From Spirochaetia bacterium UBA5550 (GTDB taxonomy: Bacteria; Spirochaetota; UBA4802; UBA5550), in the NCBI GenBank assembly GCA_002425885.1, contig DINC01000166.1, positions 2,661 through 9,439 on the forward strand: a DNA stretch of 6,779 nt, in the 5' to 3' direction. Position 1 is the first letter of the stretch. Every line of letters begins with the position of its first letter. The notes below the pieces were generated by a model. It was not told the origin of the DNA, searched no databases, and saw nothing but the letters and a program-made list of their open reading frames with translations. The position numbers and the translations under genes were made by a program. Shown here piece by piece: positions 1-6,598 of this stretch.

Positions 1-1254
1 CTACTTATTATAATTTATCCTGTAATACTCAACTTCATTATCAAGAAAATTTGTAAAGGCCAGATATTTTCCGTCAGGGGAGATGTCCAGTCCTGTAGGC
101 TGATTCCTCCCCCAGATCCATTCAACAATTTGAAGAGTTGCTGTATCTATCACAAAAACCTTGCCGAATTTCGGGCCCTTTTTTAAATATGTCACAGGAT
201 TGTTCGGCCCCCTTGAAGAGACAAAAAGGTATCTCCCGTCAGGTGTAAGTTTAGCAGTATTGAGTTTTGAATCAACAGGGATCTCTTTAATAACCTTATC
301 ATCAGCCGGATTGATTACATATATGCTTCCTCTGTACATGTCAGAAACATAAAGGAGATTTTTCTTTTTATCAAGGAGTATATGCCTCTTTGCACCTTTA
401 GGGAACTTCATTGTCTTTACAATCTTCCCTGATGCAATATCAATTTTCTGAATCTCTCCTGAACTGAATATACAGACATAAAGAAATTTATCATCAGCAG
501 TTGTTACCATCCCGCGGGGAATACCTGCGACCTTGATCTTTTTAATAACCTTATACTGATTCACATCAATTACTGAAACATCGTGAGATTCCCAGTTAGA
601 CGCAAAAGCGAGTTTATGGTCATTGGTCATTGCTATAATCTTTGTCCATATACCCTTTGAAGGTATTGTGAGCTTGTATGAGTAGTCCTTCATGTCAATT
701 ACATGAATGGCATTTGCCGCCATCTGAGAGACCCACATCTCATTTCTGTCAGTGAAGAAAACAATCTCAACAAAGTTGCGTAGTTTCGCGTACTGCTGAG
801 GGATTTCAATGGTTTTCACCTTCTGAAAAGTTGACGTTGAAAAAAGGTCAACCCCTGCTCCTTCAAGGAGGGCGCATGCGAAATACTTACCGTCAGGCGT
901 AAATTCAACGCTCTTGGGATGAGCCCCTGTCTGAAAAACAGCAACCTGTTCTATCATTGAACTCTTCTTCTCAAGCTTGATCTCAAGCTCTGAAGTTCTG
1001 CCGGTAATATTTATTTTAACTTTTTTATCAAGGTAGCCCTCTGCTTTTAAAAGGAACTCGCGCTCACCTGTCTGAACATTAATCCGTTTCAGATACTGTG
1101 TGACCTTCTGCGGGTTAACCCGGGCTCCATCTATTGAGAGTGTATAGGTTTCAGGGAATATTTTAAGGTTTACGCTCTTCTGTGCAGCAGTTACTGGTGA
1201 AAGAACTGTGAACAGTGCTATGGCTATAACTGATAATCTGATTCTATGTTTCAT
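1..1254 (-). CDS. Exported PEGA-domain plus seven-bladed beta-propeller (YncE/NHL-like) protein
   Basis: Complete 417-residue protein. It opens with a Sec signal peptide (basic MKHRIR, hydrophobic core, likely cleavage near residues 23-24), so it is probably periplasmic or surface-exposed; no lipobox cysteine is seen. Residues about 27-93 resemble a PEGA domain (P-x-x-x-x-x-x-IDG, then an EGY near 72-74). Residues about 105-415 are a run of about seven YncE/surface-layer-type propeller blades, shown by repeated FTPDGKY, LTPDGRY and SPDGKY turns and by VIDV, VIN and VIDT strand ends. Such propellers usually bind proteins or ligands and lack catalysis; no haem or metal motif is visible. The ATG at 1252-1254 has GGAG six bases upstream. 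It is the last gene seen of a minus-strand cluster, about 82 bases after the ClC gene, and may be co-transcribed with it. The ligand is unknown. The domain calls are fairly sure; a specific function cannot be given. Confidence 0.85.
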   Translation of the reverse strand: MKHRIRLSVIAIALFTVLSPVTAAQKSVNLKIFPETYTLSIDGARVNPQKVTQYLKRINVQTGEREFLLKAEGYLDKKVKINITGRTSELEIKLEKKSSMIEQVAVFQTGAHPKSVEFTPDGKYFACALLEGAGVDLFSTSTFQKVKTIEIPQQYAKLRNFVEIVFFTDRNEMWVSQMAANAIHVIDMKDYSYKLTIPSKGIWTKIIAMTNDHKLAFASNWESHDVSVIDVNQYKVIKKIKVAGIPRGMVTTADDKFLYVCIFSSGEIQKIDIASGKIVKTMKFPKGAKRHILLDKKKNLLYVSDMYRGSIYVINPADDKVIKEIPVDSKLNTAKLTPDGRYLFVSSRGPNNPVTYLKKGPKFGKVFVIDTATLQIVEWIWGRNQPTGLDISPDGKYLAFTNFLDNEVEYYRINYNK

Positions 1255-1336
1255 TCGGTACTCCAGTAGAATAATATCTTTTTATTATTTTTCTGCAGGA
1301 GTTCAGGAAATCAATGACTTTTCTGTTTTTTCTGTA
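1255..1336 (-). other. Short intergenic gap between ClC and propeller genes
   Basis: AT-rich spacer. On the minus strand it holds the GGAG ribosome binding site of the propeller gene. I see no GC-rich hairpin followed by a T run and no convincing -35/-10 pair, so read-through from the upstream ClC gene is the simplest reading. A separate weak promoter cannot be excluded. Confidence 0.5.
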
Positions 1337-3157
1337 CTATTTGAATTTCTTCCCTGATTTTGTCAGATGTTCAGACATACTGATATCTTCAATCACTTCA
1401 AAGTATGTTTCAATAATATCCTTGTGTGTTATGATCCCCTCGAAAACATTATTGTTTTCTCCTGAGACCACCGGTATAATTTCGAGCTCATACTCCTTCA
1501 GCTTAATCAGGGCATCAGCAACAGGATCAAATATATCCACAGCCGGAACCTTAACTGCGATATCACTGGCAATCAGCAGATCCGCCAGATCATTATCCAG
1601 AATTGCATGCCTCACATCCTTAAGTGTAATAATGCCAACGAGCTGCTGTTTCTTATCTACAATAAATATATCACCATACTTTGAGTTTATTATTATCCTT
1701 ACCAGTTCTCTGAAAGGAGTTCTGAAATCAGCAACATCCATATCCGTTTTAAGAATGGAACCCACGGTTATCTTCCCGAGAATATCAAGGTCCCCCTTTT
1801 TTGTAACATCGATATTCTCATCCATAAGGGCAAGAGTATACTCACTCCCCCTCCTGTAATAAATTATAACAAGATATGAAATGATTGAAACAAGCATCAG
1901 CGGGAGAATAAACATATAGTCCCCGGTTACTTCAAAAACAAGAAGGATTGATGTAAGAGGGATGGAGTTTATCCCTGCAAGAACTCCCCCCATGCCTACA
2001 AGAGCAAAAGCAACAGGATCGAGAACAACAGGAAGATAACCGTTCACAGTAACAGCAAAGATATACCCGAGAAACGCGCCGATGCTTAGTGATGGAGCAA
2101 AAGTGCCGCCATAGGCCCCGGCCTGGATAAACATGGCGAGAAAAACAATCTTTAGTACAAAAAGCAGTGTCAGGTCAGGAATCTCTATTCCGTTGTGAAG
2201 AACCTTACTGATAGTTGAATACCCTATACCGAAAAGTTCATAATTCCAGATCAGGAAAAACCCGAAAATAACTGTTGCAGGGAGAAGCCTGACAAAAGGA
2301 TTATGAAGCTTAAGTTTATCATTAAAGAGAATTTTAAATTTTTCGGAAAATTTAAAATACATCATTGCTGTTAATCCGCAGAAAATTCCCAGCGCAAGAA
2401 AGTACGGATACGACTCAAGATCCCCCATATGATATGCAGGAATATCAAAAATCTTTTTGTTCCCGAGAACTGCCCGTGAAAGGATGTCAGCAACAACAGA
2501 AGCAATGATAAGCGCGCTGAGAGCCCTGTTTTTCAGATCATTGAGGAGAATAACCTCTATACCGAAAAACACACCTGCAATGGGAGCATTGAACACAGCG
2601 GATATTGCAGCTCCCCCCCCTGCAGAGGTGTACATGATCATATCGTTACTGCTGAGCCTGAAAATCTGGGACATGAAAGAACCTATCCCCCCTCCAATCT
2701 TAGCAGCCGGCCCTTCCGGCCCCAGTGGCGCCCCTGTTCCAATAGAGATAATGGGAGCAACAAGATGAAACAGTGTCTCACGGATTGGAATAAAGCCTTT
2801 GCGGATAATTACAGCCTTGATTACACTGAGCACCCCCTTCTCTTTAGCTATATCAGGTGAAAGTTTTGTCATGAGGGAGCAGACAAGGCCGCCGGCTACC
2901 GGAATCAGAATAATAAAAAACGGATTGATATCATAATCTCTGCTTATGCTCTGAGGTTCAAAAAATTCTCTCATTTTATCAAGCAGATAATGGAATAGTA
3001 TCCCTCCGCTCCCTGCAAATAGACCGAGCACAACGGATATAAGCACATGATAAATATATCTGAATATATCAGAGTCAAGATAACTGCTTATAAGAAGTGA
3101 ATTTATCTCCTTCTGATCCTCATTCTTCTCTGCATCTGATGCAATTTTTTTTATCAC
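1337..3157 (-). CDS. ClC-family anion channel/transporter with C-terminal CBS pair
   Basis: Membrane ClC protein, 606 residues from the preferred GTG start. Residues about 33-435 form the ClC helical core; two CBS domains (about 464-523 and 531-588) lie on the cytoplasmic side and in relatives bind adenine nucleotides or sense ionic state. Visible hallmarks: GPEGP with the gating glutamate E148, the glycine-rich AGGGAAISAVFNAPIAG segment, GTFAP (352 onwards, F353 matching E. coli F357), and Y440 matching E. coli Y445. Oddities: the central-serine position (GSGIP in E. coli) reads EKGVL with lysine 107, and the E. coli proton glutamate E203 aligns with valine 202, as in ClC channels. Start choice: GTG at 3155-3157 overlaps the upstream TGA as GTGA and has GGAG seven bases before it; a TTG two codons earlier would be too close to that site. 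This overlap implies translational coupling to the PrsW gene. Family assignment is firm; channel versus exchanger and ion choice are open. Confidence 0.93.
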   Translation of the reverse strand: MIKKIASDAEKNEDQKEINSLLISSYLDSDIFRYIYHVLISVVLGLFAGSGGILFHYLLDKMREFFEPQSISRDYDINPFFIILIPVAGGLVCSLMTKLSPDIAKEKGVLSVIKAVIIRKGFIPIRETLFHLVAPIISIGTGAPLGPEGPAAKIGGGIGSFMSQIFRLSSNDMIMYTSAGGGAAISAVFNAPIAGVFFGIEVILLNDLKNRALSALIIASVVADILSRAVLGNKKIFDIPAYHMGDLESYPYFLALGIFCGLTAMMYFKFSEKFKILFNDKLKLHNPFVRLLPATVIFGFFLIWNYELFGIGYSTISKVLHNGIEIPDLTLLFVLKIVFLAMFIQAGAYGGTFAPSLSIGAFLGYIFAVTVNGYLPVVLDPVAFALVGMGGVLAGINSIPLTSILLVFEVTGDYMFILPLMLVSIISYLVIIYYRRGSEYTLALMDENIDVTKKGDLDILGKITVGSILKTDMDVADFRTPFRELVRIIINSKYGDIFIVDKKQQLVGIITLKDVRHAILDNDLADLLIASDIAVKVPAVDIFDPVADALIKLKEYELEIIPVVSGENNNVFEGIITHKDIIETYFEVIEDISMSEHLTKSGKKFK

Positions 3158-4044
3158 TGACAAACTCCGCCCTGTTTTTCAATGTGTTCGCAACAATGCC
3201 GGCAGTATTTCGCGCCGGATCTGTTTCTTGTGCCGCATGATTCGCATAGAGTAAAAAAATCAGAAACAAGATAACTCCCGCATTTTTTACAGTACCTCGC
3301 CCAGAAACTGTTTTCAGTACCGCAAACGGGGCATACCCCTGCTTTTCTGAAAGGACTCTCCTTCAGAAAAAATCTAAGTTTCTTTGAAGCATACATTATA
3401 ACAATAAATGAAAACATCAGCGCGAACAGAAGCGCAAAGGGGGAATCGGGATTCATGAACTGGTAGAGATTATAAAGAGTATGAAGAAGTGCCGCAGGTA
3501 TTACATAAGGAATCACTGTTTTTAAGTAGCTCCCCCCTTTATAAAACTTTGCCCTGGCTATACCTGTACCCCAGATTGAAGCAAGCCCCACATGAAGAGG
3601 AACAGCTGTAAAAGATCTTACAATGAGGACGCCGAGACCTCCATTCACTGTGTACTCAATATTTTCAAATGCTGCAAAACCAAGAGCAACTGTCATTGAA
3701 TATATGAGACCGTCCACAGGCTCATTGAACTCCCGGAGCTTTCTGAGTAACAAAATAGAAACCATTGCCTTGAAGAGCTCCTCGTTGAATCCCACGAAGA
3801 GAGAGAAAAGCAGAACTGAACTGAAATCAGCTGCTGATTCGCCAGTAAACATTTCCATTCTAAGGCCAAGGCCCAGTGCTGCAAAACTGTTCAGAAGGGC
3901 GGCAGGGAGCCCGCTTAGAAGACCACCGGCTATACCCACGAAAAGGAGCCACCTCACAGGTTCAGGCTCGAACCTGTCATTCCTGTAAATAAGGTAAAGC
4001 CAGATTGCGGCGCTGAAACCGACCGATATATATACGGGAGCCAT
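3154..4044 (-). CDS. PrsW-family intramembrane metalloprotease with C-terminal double zinc ribbon
   Basis: Multi-pass membrane protein of 296 residues from the preferred start. PrsW proteases cut membrane substrates; in Bacillus subtilis PrsW starts degradation of the anti-sigma factor RsiW. Family motifs in order: YRNDRFEPEP (E26-P29) after the first helix, NEELFK with the paired glutamates 88-89, DGLIYS...GFAAFEN with E127, PLHVG with H151, and LLHTLYN with H188; these acidic and histidine residues are the expected metal site. After the last membrane helix (about 202-220) come two CxxC...CxxC zinc ribbons: C238/C241/C252/C255 and C267/C270/C281/C284, probably cytoplasmic. Start choice: ATG 4042-4044 has AAGGCAGG upstream and gives the N-terminal length typical of the family; ATG 4066-4068 (eight residues longer) has no ribosome binding site and would leave a very short leader. 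It is first in a minus-strand operon, its stop overlapping the ClC start. No anti-sigma gene is adjacent, so the substrate is unknown. Confidence 0.9.
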   Translation of the reverse strand: MAPVYISVGFSAAIWLYLIYRNDRFEPEPVRWLLFVGIAGGLLSGLPAALLNSFAALGLGLRMEMFTGESAADFSSVLLFSLFVGFNEELFKAMVSILLLRKLREFNEPVDGLIYSMTVALGFAAFENIEYTVNGGLGVLIVRSFTAVPLHVGLASIWGTGIARAKFYKGGSYLKTVIPYVIPAALLHTLYNLYQFMNPDSPFALLFALMFSFIVIMYASKKLRFFLKESPFRKAGVCPVCGTENSFWARYCKKCGSYLVSDFFTLCESCGTRNRSGAKYCRHCCEHIEKQGGVCQ

Positions 4045-4088
4045 TAAAACCTGCCTTATTTCTGCCATTAAAGAGGACTGACTTTTTT

Positions 4089-4117
4089 ATAATAATTTTA
4101 TAACATCTATTCATCAA
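4089..4117 (-). promoter_or_regulatory. Candidate sigma70 promoter for the prsW-like/ClC operon
   Basis: On the minus strand TTGATG (4117-4112) is followed after 17 bases by TATTAT (4094-4089), close to TTGACA-N17-TATAAT. An overlapping extended -10, TGT then TATAAA (4102-4097), is an alternative. Initiation near 4082-4090 would give a leader of about 38-46 bases to the ATG at 4044 but only about 14-22 to the ATG at 4068, which supports the shorter PrsW protein. The region is very AT-rich, so chance matches are possible. Confidence 0.5.
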
Positions 4118-4206
4118 GAACTTTATATTAATGAATCGGCATATTATATAGAAAAAAAAGTTGTTAAACATAATTAAAATAAAAGAATGTCCCCGTGGAG
4201 GATATT
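4118..4206 (+). promoter_or_regulatory. Divergent AT-rich leader and ribosome binding site of the patatin gene
   Basis: The plus-strand promoter of the patatin gene must lie in this AT-rich stretch, which includes an A8 tract at 4152-4159. Only weak hexamers are seen, for example TTTATA (4122-4127) with TATATA (4145-4150) at 17-base spacing, so I do not fix a promoter. GGAGG at 4197-4201 sits five bases before the ATG at 4207 and decides that start. A GTG at 4195 overlaps this ribosome binding site and is unlikely to be used. Confidence 0.4.
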
Positions 4207-5052
4207 ATGCCTGAAAAATCTGATGCCCTTATTGTTGAAGGTGGAGGTATGCGTGGAGTTTTCGCAGCAGGAATACTTGATGCTTTCTACGAACAGAAGT
4301 TTAATCCTTTTAATTTATATATAGGAGTTTCGGCCGGTGCCTGTAACCTCGCTTCGCACCTTGCAGGTCAGTATAAAAGAAACTACAGGTGCTATACAGA
4401 TTACATGCTGCGTCCTGAATTTATCAGTGTAAAGAAATACCTCCGTGGGGGGCACTTCATGGACCTCGACTGGTTCTGGGACTATGTTGATAAATACGAT
4501 ACACTGGACAGGGAGAGCGCCACATCCCTTGGTGATAAAAAATTCCTTGTGGTCACAACAGATATTGAGACAGGGGAGGCTCTCTACACCGAAGCTCAGA
4601 GTGAGATTCTTGATGATCTTCTGAAAGGTTCAAGCTCTGTTCCTGTTATGTACAGAAATTTTGTCGAAATATATGGGCGGAAAGTGACAGACGGAGGGGT
4701 TTCTGACTCCATACCTGTTCAGGAGGCATACAGACGCGGTGCACGAAGGATCATGGTTATACGTTCACGTCCTGCTGAATATGTGAAAAGCAGCTTTTTT
4801 GAATCACGGATCCTTCCCATGATCTTTTCATCATACCCGGCACTTAAAAAAGCTTTGCAGATGAGAGAAAAGCGCTACATGGAATCTGTTGAATTTTTAA
4901 AGAATCCCCCTGCGGATGCTGAAATTATCGAAATAGCTCCAGCGGAGATCCATACAGGGAGAACAACCCGGAGCAGGGCAATCATTGAAAATGATTATTT
5001 TCAGGGCCATGTGAAAGGGTATGCAGTTGTGTCCGCCTTTGAAAAAAAATGA
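4207..5052 (+). CDS. Patatin-like phospholipase, YjjU type
   Basis: Predicted lipid acyl hydrolase of 281 residues using a Ser-Asp dyad, probably cytosolic or at the inner leaflet because no signal peptide or membrane helix is seen. Patatin motifs in order: oxyanion-hole GGGMRG (12-17), nucleophile elbow GVSAG with Ser42, and DGG with Asp162 (TDGGVSDSIP). The run NPFNLYIGVSAGACNLA, the RGGHFMDLDWFWD region (80-92) and the C-terminal part after about residue 195 closely recall Escherichia coli YjjU, rather than the short RssA or plant patatin types. YjjU has been linked to phospholipase activity but its physiological role is unclear. The start is ATG 4207 with GGAGG five bases upstream. The gene is divergent from the PrsW-like operon and 67 bases before the protease gene, which has its own promoter, so it may be monocistronic or partly co-transcribed. 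All catalytic residues are intact. Natural substrate is not deducible. Confidence 0.92.
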   Translation: MPEKSDALIVEGGGMRGVFAAGILDAFYEQKFNPFNLYIGVSAGACNLASHLAGQYKRNYRCYTDYMLRPEFISVKKYLRGGHFMDLDWFWDYVDKYDTLDRESATSLGDKKFLVVTTDIETGEALYTEAQSEILDDLLKGSSSVPVMYRNFVEIYGRKVTDGGVSDSIPVQEAYRRGARRIMVIRSRPAEYVKSSFFESRILPMIFSSYPALKKALQMREKRYMESVEFLKNPPADAEIIEIAPAEIHTGRTTRSRAIIENDYFQGHVKGYAVVSAFEKK

Positions 5053-5056
5053 TTTT

Positions 5057-5074
5057 TTGAATATACTTATTCAA
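5057..5074. repeat. Perfect palindrome TTGAAT-N6-ATTCAA, possible operator
   Basis: Six-base arms at 5057-5062 and 5069-5074 flank a six-base centre, giving an 18-base dyad. It covers the place where the -35 element of the promoter at 5083-5091 would be expected. It is AT-rich and lacks a following T run, so a terminator is unlikely. A dimeric regulator binding site is a reasonable inference, but a 6-bp dyad can occur by chance in AT-rich DNA. Confidence 0.35.
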
Positions 5075-5082
5075 TCGTACAG

Positions 5083-5091
5083 TGCTATAAT
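5083..5091 (+). promoter_or_regulatory. Extended -10 promoter of the DEG9-like protease gene
   Basis: TGC followed by a perfect TATAAT (5086-5091) forms an extended -10 element. No good -35 hexamer is present 16-18 bases upstream, which extended -10 promoters tolerate. Initiation near 5098 would leave about 22 bases before the GTG start, enough for the AAGGAG ribosome binding site at 5107-5112. Confidence 0.6.
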
Positions 5092-5119
5092 CCTCAAAAG
5101 CCAAAAAAGGAGATAATCC

Positions 5120-6598
5120 GTGTTAAAAAAAACAGTACTCATTGCCTCAATTCTTCTTATTCCATTTACAATACTTCATGCGCAATCACCAATCAGCAAA
5201 TCAGTTGTTAAAATATATACCGTTTCTGACAGCTACAGCTATGATAATCCCTGGCAGACTACAGGACAGTCAAAGGGTACAGGTTCAGGCTGTATAATAG
5301 AAGGGAGAAGGATTCTCACCAATGCCCATGTGATCAGCAACAGCACATTCATTCAGGTGAAGAAAGCCGGTGAGGCAAAGCGCTATACTGCAAAGGTGGA
5401 TTCTGTTTCTCACCATAGCGATCTTGCAATACTTACAGTTGATGACAATGAATTCTTTAAAGATTCATCTCCTGTACAGATCGGCGAACTGGCCGAAGTA
5501 AGGGATAAGGTTGCGGTTTACGGATTCCCCACAGGAGGGGACGAGATGAGCATCACTGAAGGTGTAGTCTCCCGTATTGAACAGAGACATTATGCACACA
5601 GTAACGCGAACCTTCTGGCCTGTCAGATTGATGCGGCAATAAATCCCGGAAACAGCGGCGGCCCTGTAATTAAAAAAGATAAAATCGTGGGTGTAGCATT
5701 TCAGTCAGCCATGAGAGGGGAAAATATAGGCTATATGGTACCGGCTCCCATAATTCTCCATTTCCTTAAAGATATCACTGACGGAAAATACGACGGATTC
5801 CCTGAACTGGGGATTCTCTTTCAGAAAATGGAGAACCCAGACCTCCGTGAAAAGTTCAGAATGAAATCACGCCAGAGCGGTGTACTCATTGCTGATATGC
5901 TGATCGATTCCCCTGCGAAAAACATCCTTCAGATTAGTGACATTCTCATGTCAATTGATAATGTGCAGATCGAAAATGACGGCTCAATTGAATTCAGGCC
6001 AGGTGAACGGACTTCACTTAACTACCTTGTCCAGAGAAAATTTATAAATGACTGGATCAGCTTGAGTATTCTTAGAAACGGTGAAATTAAAAATTTAAAA
6101 ATAAGACTCACTGTTACTATGAACTCAACACGGCTTGTCCCTTTCGAACAGTACGATACACCCCCCGTATATTTCATATCAGGAGGGCTGGTCTTTGCTC
6201 CACTTACAAAAAACTATCTGCTGGAATGGGGGAGCCAGTGGTTTTTCAGCGCGCCGTCAAAACTCCTCTACTTCTACCAGAACGGCATAAGAACTGCAGA
6301 GAAGAGAGAAATTGTTCTCCTCACCAAGGTACTTGCTGATGAGATAAATCTCGGTTATCATGATATGGATAATGCGGTGATAGAAAAAGTAAATGGTATT
6401 AAAATTGCCGGAATGGAAGACTTGGTCAAAGCTGTTGAAGAGAATAAAGAGCCCTTCCATATTTTTGAGGATGATTCCGGAAACAAAATTGTTCTTAAAA
6501 AAGAAATGACTGATAAATTCAGCGGAAGGATCCTTGAAACGTACAAAATTAAATCTGACAGGTCAGAAGGCCTTAGAACTAAAAACCCGCAGAAATAA
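5120..6598 (+). CDS. Exported HtrA/Deg serine protease with two PDZ-like domains, DEG9-like
   Basis: Trypsin-fold serine protease of 492 residues, probably periplasmic: a signal peptide occupies about 1-21 (MLKKTV, hydrophobic core, HAQ). The catalytic triad is complete: H70 in LTNAHV, D101 in HHSDLAIL, S179 in GNSGGP. Residues about 22-220 are the protease, 226-332 a first PDZ and about 350-450 a second, divergent PDZ. The sequence is not close to classic DegP/DegS: DEFF...SPVQIG, YGFPTGGDEMSITEGVVSRIE, QIDAAINPGNSGGP, GFPELGILFQKMENPDLR and SYL/NYLVQRKF-type segments match what I recall of plant DEG9/DEG10 and their bacterial relatives. Expected job: degrade or manage misfolded envelope proteins. 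The GTG start has AAGGAG seven bases upstream; an extended -10 promoter and a palindrome precede it. The 3' end overlaps a convergent azlD-like gene by 20 bases. Family call firm; DEG9 subgroup is from memory of the motifs, without alignment. Confidence 0.92.
   Translation: MLKKTVLIASILLIPFTILHAQSPISKSVVKIYTVSDSYSYDNPWQTTGQSKGTGSGCIIEGRRILTNAHVISNSTFIQVKKAGEAKRYTAKVDSVSHHSDLAILTVDDNEFFKDSSPVQIGELAEVRDKVAVYGFPTGGDEMSITEGVVSRIEQRHYAHSNANLLACQIDAAINPGNSGGPVIKKDKIVGVAFQSAMRGENIGYMVPAPIILHFLKDITDGKYDGFPELGILFQKMENPDLREKFRMKSRQSGVLIADMLIDSPAKNILQISDILMSIDNVQIENDGSIEFRPGERTSLNYLVQRKFINDWISLSILRNGEIKNLKIRLTVTMNSTRLVPFEQYDTPPVYFISGGLVFAPLTKNYLLEWGSQWFFSAPSKLLYFYQNGIRTAEKREIVLLTKVLADEINLGYHDMDNAVIEKVNGIKIAGMEDLVKAVEENKEPFHIFEDDSGNKIVLKKEMTDKFSGRILETYKIKSDRSEGLRTKNPQK
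6554..6567 (-). terminator. Weak hairpin that could end the azlD-like transcript
   Basis: TCTGAC (6554-6559) and GTCAGA (6562-6567) are a perfect inverted repeat. Read on the minus strand it lies about a dozen bases past the azlD-like stop and is followed by TTTAATTTT, as in an intrinsic terminator. The realistic stem is only five pairs with a four-base loop and low GC, and the site is inside the 3' end of the protease gene, so this is tentative. Confidence 0.22.

Noticed and set aside
1314..1859. Plus-strand open frame of 181 codons
   Set aside because: It lies antisense to the C-terminal CBS region of the ClC gene, has no family motif and no good ribosome binding site; it is a shadow of the real gene. 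The same applies to the antisense frames at 161-352, 2457-2768 and 3623-3988.
3158..3163. TTG at 3161-3163 as the ClC start
   Set aside because: It is one base from the GGAG site, too close for use, while the GTG two codons later has ideal spacing and the usual stop/start overlap.
4045..4068. Eight-residue longer PrsW start at ATG 4066-4068
   Set aside because: No Shine-Dalgarno sequence precedes it, the predicted leader would be about 14-22 bases, and the shorter form matches the family's N-terminal length. It remains possible.
3977..4171. Minus-strand open frame of 64 codons upstream of the PrsW gene
   Set aside because: It runs through the AT-rich promoter region and into the PrsW gene in another frame, without a ribosome binding site or recognisable domain.
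4195..4206. GTG at 4195 as the start of the patatin gene
   Set aside because: This GTG overlaps the GGAGG that serves the ATG at 4207, and nothing upstream would serve it; homologues begin close to the GGG motif as the ATG start gives.
5042..5058. A8-TGA-T6 at the patatin gene end as terminator or programmed frameshift site
   Set aside because: The symmetry is pure A/T with no stable stem, and the protein is already full length for a YjjU-type patatin; no downstream domain would be gained.
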